This document shows positions 1 through 9,600 of a stretch of DNA of 64,000 nt, one piece after another. A program made the translations under genes and the position numbers. The DNA comes from Euborellia annulipes (Eukaryota > Arthropoda > Insecta > Dermaptera > Anisolabididae). A model generated the notes under the pieces. The model saw only the letters and a program-made list of their open reading frames with translations, was not told the origin of the DNA and made no database searches. The number at the start of each line of letters is the position of its first letter. The stretch's first letter is position 1. The stretch lies in assembly GCA_023213315.1 (NCBI GenBank), contig JAKCPI010011633.1:62001-126000 (forward strand). The letters are read 5' to 3'.

Positions 1-20
1 TTTATTTACCTTTTATTTAG

Positions 21-1543
21 ATGTTAGCTCATTTAGCAGAACAAGAGAGAATAGAACAACTTTCCATTCAACGTCGTCGTCAACGACAAATGGAACATAG
101 ACGTCAAGTTGAAGCTTTATTAAATGAACGTCGAGCAGCAAGGAAATCTGAAATGGAACGACTTTTAAAGGAGCGAGAAGCAGATCTCCAAGAGGAAAGG
201 AATAGGTAAATTATTGATTAAATTAAAACCCATTTCACTTTCAATCAAAATAAAAATTTAATACTCAAAAATATTTTCACTCGATTATTTTTAAATAATA
301 ATATCTTAGATATATTTTGTTTTTTATAAAATTACTTTTCGGCACTTGGTTAATTAATATCAACACAGGCTGGTTAATGTTTAGATATGGACCGTTTATT
401 TTGAAAGTGGTGTAAGTCCATTAAAAAAATGAGATATCACATAATTTATGCTTAATTTAAAGTAAATTTATTTTTTTTTAACACTCACACTTGTTTCTCA
501 TTCACATACACATTCACTTGGTCTTTTCGGCAACTCAGGCCATATAAGACTTTGACGATATCCGTTATTGATTAATATACGCGTACATATTGGGGGTCCA
601 GGCTTGCTTAAATATGAATGCCTGGACCCCCAATATGTATGCGTATATTAATCAATAACGGATATCGTCAAAGTCTTATATGGCCTGAGTTGCCGAAAAG
701 ACCAAGTGAATGTGTGTGTGAGTGTGAATGAGAAAAAAGTGTGTGTTAAAAAAAAGTGATATTTGTTTTTTCAAAATTGATAGTCAAATTCGCCTAAAAC
801 AAATTGATATAACCAAATTAGGTATTGATAAATCAGTAGAAACATTGCCAGACTTCATATAATTTGTCTAAATTTTTTTAATTAACAGATATGCTAACCT
901 TTAATTTTCTCGAAAGAAGAGAAAATGGATTTACATCACTTTCAAAATAAACGGTCCATATATTGTTGTAATGAGGTTAGGTTGAAGGGACCGTTCCCAG
1001 AGATGGAACACACAGGCCAATTAGGCCGTGATACCATGGTGGGGATATCCCCTTTTCCTACCCTAAGAGGAGACTTTGGCAGGATGTTTTAATTATTTAC
1101 TGCAAGCTGGATCCGAACCCGAGCCGTGTTGAGACTTCGGACTCCGTAATCCTCAGATTAGCCGGCTTAGCCATTGCCTCCTCATGACACTAGTTATAAT
1201 GATAGCAAAATTTTATCCTTATAAATTTTTAAGTTTGATTTCAAAAGCCAAGAATATATATATTTGTATAGAAGATTAAAAATCGGTAAAAGAATCAAAA
1301 AGAAAAAAAAAATGTTGGAGAATTTTAACTTTGTTGTTTTTTTTTTTTTTTTTTTATAGATTAAAAATGATAGAACAAGAAAGACTTCGGTTACTTCGGG
1401 AACATGCGGCTAGATTAATTGGCTTCCTACCACCTGGCGTTTTAAGAGAAGATGATCTTCCTCATTTAGGGAGTGATGTTTTAGAAAAGTTTCGTGAATA
1501 TGAACGAAATAAACAATTAACAAACACACAATCAAAAGGTTGA
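21..1543 (+). CDS. MNS1: MNS1-like axonemal coiled-coil protein, last two exons (5' end outside window)
   Basis: Two exons are visible, 21-205 and 1360-1543 (stop TGA). The upstream part lies before the window, since 21 directly follows a TTTTATTTAG acceptor. The junction is phase 2 and joins cleanly through AG|A. The 122 visible residues are a charged, Glu/Arg-rich coiled coil (repeats such as QRRRQRQMEHRRQ) followed by LLREHAARLIGFLPPGVLRE and a short hydrophilic tail. That block matches the C-terminus of the trichohyalin-plectin-homology family and most closely MNS1 as I recall it (LLKEHATNLLGYLPKGV). MNS1 is a microtubule inner protein of ciliary and sperm axonemes. CFAP45, CFAP53 and trichoplein share the domain and are the alternatives. 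The family is fairly sure, the exact orthologue less so. The gene converges on the minus-strand gene ending at 1760. Confidence 0.78.
385..961. repeat. Fold-back element with nested palindrome of SINE-A tails
   Basis: The outer inverted repeats are about 37 bp: ATATGGACCGTTTATTTTGA at 385 and its near-complement at 925-961. Inside is a second, much longer hairpin with arms at about 481-603 and 620-749, separated by only about 16 bp. Each inner arm carries the SINE-A tail sequence (GGCCTGAGTTGCCGAAAAGA in one orientation), so two tails face each other. The outer repeats suggest a MITE. Confidence 0.75.
975..1192 (-). repeat. SINE-C: tRNA-derived SINE, full length
   Basis: Read on the minus strand it has an A-box-like TGGCTAAGCCGG and a B-box GGGTTCGGATCC with tRNA spacing, including a long variable arm. 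A tail ending GGGAACGGTCCCTTCAACCT follows. It is flanked by GTTGTAATGA (965-974) and GTTATAATGA (1193-1202), an imperfect 10-bp duplication. Related tails lie at about 2930-2960 and 3066-3115. Confidence 0.7.
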
Positions 1544-1667
1544 AGACACAAGATAATAATAGATATACATTACCTTCATTTTAAGAAGGATTAATTTATT
1601 CATCTCGAATCGGGATAATTTTAACTTATTATTTACAAAATTTAAATTACCTCCTTCAAGAGCGACA

Positions 1668-1673
1668 AATAAA
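1668..1673 (+). terminator. Poly(A) signal candidate for the MNS1-like gene
   Basis: AATAAA lies 125 bp after the stop at 1543. A TTTATT (AATAAA on the minus strand) lies at 1679-1684, in reach of the gene that stops at 1760. The two convergent transcripts may overlap at their 3' ends. Confidence 0.5.
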
Positions 1674-1759
1674 CATAATTTATTATATTTCTCTTACCTA
1701 TATAAAGATATCAATTAAAGTATTTACAAATATAATAAAAATATATTGAATAGTCCCAA

Positions 1760-3693
1760 TTAGGAAGTCATTTGTGAAAGTTTGATGATATCAGTTGTAT
1801 TAGCCATAACACTAATATTAAGATCGAAAATCATTTTTTTGATATGTTCTATATCATTCTTAAACTCATTTCTTATATCAGCAATATTCTTTTTCATTTC
1901 ATCCAATTCACTTTTTAATTGCTTAAATTGATTTGTTGCGATACTTATCTTTTCACTAAAAATAAATAAAATAAAAAGTTTAAAAATATCACATTTTGAA
2001 ATAACTAAAAGAGAATGAAAATTCAACTATTATCCTATGGTTGCTTTCTTTTTCTAGAATGTAGAAATTTAACCAAATAAAAAAAAAACTTTCTCTTACC
2101 CATACTGTATATCGCTTGCTAAGAATCATAGTGGTGAAAGTCCGAAAATTCAATTTTTGAATTAAGCCTAGCAAACGAAAAAAGTTCTATAATTTGTCAA
2201 AATGAAAATAAATTTAATAAAACTAATTTCAGCATTTTAACGTTGGTTCTTTTATTTTCCCTTACTAAAATTTTATTAGCATAATTCATATTGAGAAGGC
2301 CAATCGAGAAGGTGGAGAAGGATTCAATTTTATTTTGTTTTTTATTTATAATTCTTATATTATCTAAAAAAAAAAAGTTTCTCCACTTTAAGTTTCTTGG
2401 TGATGCCCCCCCCCCCCCCCCAAGCAGAAATCCTGGATACGCTACTGAATGTATATGTTTATAAAACTTTCAAACGCCTTTTCTCGAATTGTAGAATTTC
2501 CCCACTATGATTCTCAGCAGGCGATATGTAATATATAGTGAGAAAGTATTGCGATCATGTCAAAATTTGATGTCGAGATGGAAATACATGTTTTGAGGTC
2601 CCCTGAGTCCAAAAAAGTGGTTTTCACAAATTGGTCTGTGTGTGTGGACATTTTTAAGCATGAAATAAATGAGCTACGAGGTTGAAATTTTATATTTAAG
2701 TTAGGCACCACCGTGAGGCGTGAAAATAAGCTTTTGAACAAAACGACCTAAAAGTACCTACGGGTACTTTACTGAAGTACTTTTTCCACTTTTTTTTCGA
2801 TTTTCTTAAAATTGGCTCTAACGATTTTGATTAAAATTCATAAATAAACTATTTTTTAGATGCTCTTTAAAAAGTAGGTCCTATATCAGAAAAATATTTC
2901 GTGAAAATTGTATGAAGTAGACTTTAGGTTAGGTTAGATTGAAGTGGCCGTTCCCAAAGAAATACTACATCAGTAAAGTAAAGTAAAGTAAAGTCTACTT
3001 CCTTACTGATGTAGTATTTCAGATTTTTATTCATATTCATTTTTGGCTCTTCCTTCCATAGAGCCAATTAGACTTTAGGTTAAGTTAGGTTAAAGTGGCC
3101 GTTCCCAGAGAGGGAACTAATGCTCTCCCTAGTTAAAAATCTTTTAAATGAGTTTAAAGTTGTAATTTTTTTTTTTAACTCTCTCCATCGCTCTACCCGT
3201 TGTGGGATTGCGTCAATTGACGATGGGAACTCCGTCCCCATACCCAGGCCAAGGGTGAGCAGAGTAATTCCCCTGGCCACTGGATAAGGGTGTATCCTGT
3301 TGTTCGCACCTAATGGCTAGATTGAAAGTCGCACTGGATAGCTATGTCCCCGTGCATATCCCGTCACAGCCTGAACGCTTTCTAGCCCCTTGGTAAAGTT
3401 CACCCCCCGGGCGAACTTTGCCTTTAACCTACTCAGACTCGCTATCCCGAGAAAAATCCAATATTTTGTCTCTATATATATACATATAAGGGTAAGAGAA
3501 AGTAAAAAACATTTTTGCCCCCTGCAGTATGCCCTACCATTAGAACACAGCACAGCATTCGGTTATTTGAATTCATTCAGATTGATATTTTCGTCATCTG
3601 GAGAAATGTATATAAAGAAAGAAATTATATATATATCACATTTGGGGCCATGAAGAAAATTCATACAATTCAATATTTATTAAATGAAACGAA

Positions 3694-3745
<52 letters not shown>

Positions 3746-5921
3746 GTCCGAAAAAGAACTCCCTAGTTTTAAGAAACTGTTATTTAATGTAGCTGCGTTC
3801 TTCTTTGGAAATTATTCCTTATTACCTTGAACACAATACTACAGCTATAATCAAATATTCAATTACTACAATATATATTTCTTTTATTATTAAAAACTAC
3901 ATTCCAGACCAAGAGAGAATTTTCGGTGTTAATTTTAGAGTTAGTTAGCTATTGATTATTCAAGTTACTTGGTTATCATTATATTATAAAATAATAAAAA
4001 TAACAGCATTATTCAAGAATTTTAAACCCAAAATTAAAGAAACTCACTTTAGCTTCTGAGTTGAACAAATACTAATTATAATTTATTCAATAACAATAAC
4101 AAACAAATAATTCATATAAATTCTTACCTGTTACAATTTTCTGTACATAAAACATAACACTTTTTTAAATATTGCAGATTGGGAGGAGCTTTAATACATA
4201 ATCCTCCAATTGTAGTGTTGCAATTACATTTCACCTCTAAAAAGGTGCAATCTGATAAGGATTTAAAATTATTCTCAAAAATTTCATCCCCTCTGTTGTT
4301 TATTTTAAATTCTAAAAAAAAATTAACAATTAAACAATTGTTCTTGTATAGGTTTATTAAATGTTTAAGTAAAAAGATTAGTCAAATATTATATTCGAAT
4401 TTATATATAATTAAAATAAGTTTGAAATGAATTTTTATTTTATCTCGAAATAGCTGAAATATTCTAACAAATTTTAAATGCATATAAATTGTCAGGGTGG
4501 CTACAGACCTGGAAAACATTAAAAACGTGGAATTATCAGGGAATTTAATGGTAGTGGCGTCATTTCAACTTTTTCTTGGGGGGGGGGGGGGGGCAAACAT
4601 TTTTTTTTCTTAAAATTTACTTACAAATGGGTCCTCAAATTTGGCCAAAACATATTTAATTTAATTAATTGTTTAATTTTGTACAGTTTTTATACTCGTA
4701 GATGTATTTTGGAGTATTTTATTTAGAATAATATAAAATTTTATAAAAATCAGAGCCCTTGGGAGGGGGGGGGGGCAAATGCCCCTGCCCCTGTTTAATG
4801 GGACCGAGAATTATCATCTACATGTAAGTGAATTTTGAAAAGTATCTGGGAAAATTATCAACTATTTAATTTTAAACTGGTAACCGTTGGCTCTAGTTGA
4901 AACATTATGCTTTAATAGGAGAATTAAATTCACAAGGTTTTCTGTTTCAATAATATATTAATTTGATATTAACACTTTATACATATGTAATTCGCTTCTG
5001 AAGATGACACATATGGTGTCGAAATACGTATAAAGTGTTAATATCAAATTAATATATTATTGAAACAGAAAACCTTGTGAATTTAATTCTCCTATTAAAA
5101 AATTATCAACTCTTGATTTTTTCTTTTTTTTTTTTGCTATAATAATTTTAGTACTGGTAAAAATTTACAATCATTTCCAAAAGTTTAATAATCTGTAAAA
5201 ATTATATCTGAACATAGAGAACTCAGAAAAATTAAAAAAACTATTTTCTTGAAGAGCTAAATAATTTTGTAATGAAACTGTAATGAATTAATTTTAGAGT
5301 ATTTTCAATTTAACAGAAGTGAGAAGTTTAAATTTTCATAAGTATTTTTTTCTCAGTGTGAGATATCAGTGATTGAGTAGAAAGTTACTCGACTCATCGA
5401 TATTTTTTGGACTCTTTACATACAGTAAAAAGGAGATTCATTATTCAATCATTGATTGAAAAAATAAATTTGTTAATGCTTAAAAGTTACAAGTTAAGTT
5501 TTTGGCTGCTTAATTTGTTGAGAAAAAGATAAAAAAAAAGACAACTTTAATCAAAACCTTAGACATCTTAATTACACGAATAAATCATGGAAAATCTCTC
5601 TCTTAAAAACCTGGAATTATTAGGGAAATTTCAAATCATTTCTCTGTAGCCACCCAGATTGTGTTTATAATATAATTTTTGTTGTCGAAGTGTATATTAT
5701 CGACTTTATATTTATTACGAAAAATAATTACGTTTTAGTTTTATGATTTATATTAAATGATTAAATACAATTAAAAATACATACAAATATAAATAGCAAA
5801 AAAACAATTTACCTTTGAAAACAAAACAATCTTGAAAATCTTGATGTTCATCCAGTAAATCTGAGCTCTCTGCAATTAGCTCGTCACAATTCAAACACTT
5901 AAAAATTATATGCGGACTCAT
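1760..5921 (-). CDS. Mis18/Yippee-like zinc-binding protein (candidate centromere factor), complete
   Basis: Three exons on the minus strand: 5921-5813 (start ATG), 4311-4128 and 1955-1760 (stop TAA). All have GT/AG borders, and phases 1 and 2 agree across both introns, giving 162 residues. Residues 1-36 begin with a zinc-knuckle-like CLNC (9-12). Exon 2 has CNC at 65-67, then TTIGGLCIKAPPNLQYLKKC, which resembles the second half of the Mis18 domain (C..C....G..Y..TP..LDY). Residues 98-155 form a charged coiled coil, as in Mis18 alpha and beta. Mis18 proteins license CENP-A loading at centromeres. The second Cys pair is C-x-C rather than C-x-x-C. The protein is shorter than human Mis18A (233 residues) and matched from memory only, so another Yippee-fold protein is possible. 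The gene is head to head with MCRS1. Confidence 0.58.
2462..2870 (-). repeat. Dispersed repeat family R1
   Basis: This block carries phrases such as GTTGAAATTTTATATTTAAG, GATGTCGAGAT and ATTTTGATTAAAATTCATAA. The same phrases recur at 37180-37610, and in the opposite orientation at 29085-29444, 32290-32345 and about 49740-50040. A piece lies at 21230-21320. No protein is recognisable. Short open frames across it are repeat sequence, not genes. Confidence 0.7.
2961..3020. repeat. Short hairpin with GTAAA tandem
   Basis: AATACTACATCAGTAA and TTACTGATGTAGTATT face each other around a short AGTAA tandem. The hairpin sits between two copies of the SINE-C tail (TAGGTTAGGTT and GTGGCCGTTCCCA). Confidence 0.6.
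4552..4797 (+). mobile_element. MITE with GTGGCGTCATTT terminus (family R5)
   Basis: It starts GTGGCGTCATTT, followed by a run of G, and contains AAAATCAGAGCCCTTGGGAG and a second poly-G near its right end. Related copies lie at 60469-60747 and about 16541-16754, where AAATGACGCCACTG is the mirrored terminus. The right terminus is eroded here. Confidence 0.55.
4911..5099. repeat. Fold-back element with 72-bp arms
   Basis: The arms at 4911-4982 and 5028-5099 are close to perfect complements. The 45-bp spacer holds the hammerhead-like motif entered next. The element sits in intron 1 of the Mis18-like gene. Confidence 0.85.
4993..5037 (+). ncRNA. Hammerhead-ribozyme-like motif
   Basis: In order: stem I strand CGCTT, core CTGAAGA (fits CUGANGA), an extra T, stem II GACAC/GTGTC around a 5-nt loop, GAAA, then ATACGTAT (self-complementary, so stem III could form between two copies). 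Position 17 follows as A, giving an AUA cleavage triplet, and AAGTG pairs with CGCTT. The extra U between core and stem II departs from the classic consensus, so activity is uncertain. Confidence 0.5.
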
Positions 5922-6258
5922 CGTCAAATTATAAATATAGAAATCAGATATGTTTTGTTTTAATTTAGTAAATATGTTTTGTTTTAATTTAGTAAATACA
6001 AAAAAAAAAGGCACAAATCTTTCTGTAATTCACTTTATTATCTATGCTTTATTCCCTCCAAAAATAGTCCATAGATATATGAAATCAACCTTTCATTTGC
6101 AGCTCACAGTATTTGACTTTAAATAAGCAAACCTGTCGCTAGAATTCGCTAGTGTCTCATTTTTTTTTTAAATAAACAACATTGTAATTTAATTTAAAAT
6201 TTAATAATTATTAACAATTATTTTTATAAATTAAAAGAATTGATTTAAAATATTATCA

Positions 6259-6296
<38 letters not shown>

Positions 6297-6604
6297 AAGA
6301 AATTAAAACATAAATAATATTATAAATGGAAAGTTTAAAATTTGCGCCAATTTTATATTATCAAATTCTACAAAATTAACTTTTATACGAAATATATATA
6401 TTATATAATTCAGATTTAAAAAATATATTTAGTTATTAATAATTATTAATAATATTATAATTATAATAATTAATAATATTCCTGATTCTGATTTTTTCTT
6501 AAGTTTTGCAACTGTTTAAAAATTAGTTGACAGATATATAACCTTACTATTATATTTGAATTATAATTTAATTTTGAAGTCTTAGTTTTATTATTTAAAA
6601 AAAA
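5922..6604. promoter_or_regulatory. Divergent intergenic region, probable shared promoter
   Basis: 683 bp separate the start codons of the Mis18-like gene (minus) and MCRS1 (plus). The stretch is very AT-rich, with a TA tract at about 6261-6294, and holds no other gene I can see. Both 5' UTRs must lie here. I cannot place a TATA box or initiator with confidence. Confidence 0.5.
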
Positions 6605-9600
6605 ATGGATATTTCTCCAGTAAATATTAATGATGTTGAAGATTATAAAGATTTTTTAAATCTTCCATTAGGACCATCTTCTTCTTTGGAGACTAACAAA
6701 CGTAGAAGGTATATATCCAATTAAATCTTTTTCCACTACTGTTTTTTTCATTTTCAGTCAAAATATTTTATATTTTGACCAAATATTTGTTTAATTTACA
6801 TTCCTATATTCAATAGAAGAGAAACCTAAATGACAGTCCGGTCAAGGCGTTCCTTCAAATTTTTAATATATATAGATTATACACATGGTATGAATTCTGA
6901 GGTGATTCCCTTTTCCAAAAATGCACAAATTGAATCATCTCAATCCAACTTAAAAAATGTAGGTATTTGTCTATGCAAAATCTAGTGTTGAAGGTACAGC
7001 TACCAAAATTAATAATTCATATGAAGTACATCTAGAATGGAGGCTCCCGGGAGTCGAACACGGAAAATCTCTTCAGCTTATCTGAAACATCGGTGTGCTC
7101 CTTTTGAAGCAAATTAGCGGATAATTGACCCTCAGCAAAATAAATACTCATAATATAACCAATGACTTGTTGCGTTTTGTTGTCTTCTAATAAATATGTC
7201 AAGAAAACTATTTCACTCTAAATACCCTAAAAAACGGTTTGCTGCTTACAGTAGGTTGTTAAGAAATGTTTTTTTTTTTACGAAAAAATACTGTATAAAA
7301 TATATTATCATGTCTAAATACCCATAAGGATAGTTTACTATGTTGATATTGTATATATATATATATATATAGGTGTTTCATAGTATAATTCTTTCGGCAT
7401 CACTCATTAAATTTCAACCAGCGTGCTAGAGATATTTCATATTATATATATATGGGCCATTCTACAAAAATGGTCAACTTCGCGTAATTGCAAATAATTT
7501 AGTGACTACCAAACATATTGACTTTTTTAATCATCACTTAATAGAAAAAGTTAATAATTTTTGGGTACATGATAAATATTGAAATTTAAAAAAATTTAAT
7601 GAAAATCGTCTTTTTAACCCTAAAATGTCAGTCCCCTGGCATGTACCAGCTCAAAAAGTGAACATAAATGCAAATTTATTTTAAACTATTAGATTTTTAT
7701 AATTATTATCCATATCGATATAATCTAACATACTTTATTAAGCGTTGTTAAGTCATAAATTTTGATGTTAAATAAATTTACATTATTTTTTTTATTTCAA
7801 AGTCGCGTACCTCGATCCAGGCGTCAGTCCCTTATGTTTATGTTAAATTTGAAAAATATCTGATATTATACACTTGACAAAATAATCATCTGTTTTATAT
7901 AAGTTTAGTGTGTAAAGATGGCAGTGGTGCCCAAATACTTTTATTGTTATTTATGTGTCGGAAATCAGCATATAAACACTCAATTCGTCAGTCCCTTGGT
8001 AAGTAATATTTAGGAAATTTATAAATAATTATTTCAACAATGCACTGGATTTGCTGTCTTTTCATTGTTATATTTAATATATAAAAGAAAAAAAGTATTC
8101 CATATCAATTAGCAGATCTTTTTGTGTTTTATATCAAAAACGTCAGTCCCTTGGAAGTTTTTCAACCTTAAATTTTAGAGGCTGATGAGCTTATATATTA
8201 ATACAAAAAAAAATAAAATAAAATAAAAAAATCTGATATGGGTACAATAAAATTAACTTATTGTCTATCAAAATCATTACAAACAATTGAAATCAAAGTT
8301 ACAAATTGTGCATTTCAAATTCGACCCCAAAGTTAACCCATTTTTTTATTATATGTTTTTCAAATATATTTTTTGCTTATTAGAACGACCCTTAAAAAAA
8401 TCAAAATCATGAGGCATGTGATTGAAAACTTAATTTAAATTATTTTTTTACAGTAGTTCGAGGTCTATTAAACGTCGTCGCTTTGATGATGAATTAGTCG
8501 AATCTAGCTTGGGAACTTCAGGAACAATTACTACAAAAGTTCAAAGAGCACGAACGCAATCACTCTCCAGTGCAACATTGGGTATGAATAATTTTATAAC
8601 AAAATAATTTTTGAAATAATTGTTTTTATTTCTTTCGTAAAGAAACTCTATCTCCGAGTTCTGGAGCAACAACATCAAACTCACTAGTTGCCCCACAGCC
8701 TGCAATTGTTTTACCTGAAGCCACTCCTAAACCACGTCGGAATACAAATCGACATTCGGGTTCTACAGGGGGAAGTCGCCGAAATAGACGAAGACATCCT
8801 CATCATGTAACGACTAAAGATTTAGGGCGCTGGAAACCAACAGATGATCTTGCACTAATTATAGGAATACAACAGGTTCTTTTTAAATAATTATAAATTA
8901 TTTTTAAAAATTATAATTATATTATTTTTAGACTAATGATCTGAGAATGGTTCATCGTGGCATCAAATTTTCCTGTAGATTTACTGTACAAGAAATCCAA
9001 CAACGTTGGTATTCACTACTCTATGAACCTACTATTTCAAGATTAGCTGTCTCTGCAATGCGTAATCTCCATTCTGAATTAATTGCTAATATACAGAGCA
9101 GAGCTTTATTTAGTAAACAAGAAGAAGAAATATTGGGCACTGTTAAATCAGTAAGAAAATGTTTTTAAAATAAATTTTACTTTTTTTTTTTTTTTTATTA
9201 AATATATATATTTTAGAATTCTCAACCAAATATAGAAATTTTTCATAATCTTCTTCATGATCAATCACAAGTATTTTATCATTCAAGAACAGCGAAATCA
9301 TTATTTACACATTGGCAACTTATGAAACAATATCATCTCTTGCCTGATCAAGCGGGTGAGTGAGTGCTATCTATACGTTTCTATAAAGGTTTCTGGATTT
9401 CTCCAATTAGCAAGCAGCTAGTCGTTTTTACAATTTACTCATTATTAATTAATGGGCTTCTCCATCGGAGAAATCTAGAAACCTTTAAACTACATATTAT
9501 TATTATTATATTTTATCAACAAAACTTTTATTTTTAGTGCAAGCATTACCTCGAGGTGAGACTGTTTTAAATTTCTCTGATGCTGAAGAATTAATCAATG

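Larger units (their letters stand above)
206..1359 (+). other. Last intron of the MNS1-like gene, filled by two repeats
   Basis: The intron starts GTAAAT and ends in a long T tract before ATAG. It holds a fold-back element (385-961) and a minus-strand tRNA-derived SINE (975-1192), entered separately. I see no coding potential in it. Confidence 0.75.
1956..4127 (-). other. Intron 2 of the Mis18-like gene: dispersed repeats
   Basis: It holds an R1 repeat copy (2462-2870), SINE-C tails at about 2930-2960 and 3066-3115, a GC-richer block (3170-3450) of unknown origin, a TA microsatellite (about 3700-3740), and a mariner-type terminus AGGGTGTCCGAAAAAG at 3741 with no matching end found. Poly-C followed by GGATACGCTACTG near 2405-2450 looks like one end of another MITE. 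Confidence 0.6.
4312..5812 (-). other. Intron 1 of the Mis18-like gene: MITE and fold-back element
   Basis: It contains a poly-G MITE (4552-4797) and the 72-bp-arm fold-back at 4911-5099. The remainder (5100-5812) is AT-rich with no feature I recognise. Confidence 0.6.

Noticed and set aside
3317..3653. Overlapping frames on both strands in a GC-richer block
   Set aside because: They sit in repeat sequence next to a SINE-C tail, and no protein family was recognised.
3690..3740. Regular repeats considered as a CRISPR array
   Set aside because: A TA microsatellite in a eukaryotic intron. No spacer-repeat structure exists anywhere in the window.
7035..7065. Possible tRNA gene on the minus strand
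   Set aside because: Only the T-arm and acceptor-like half is recognisable, with no matching 5' half.
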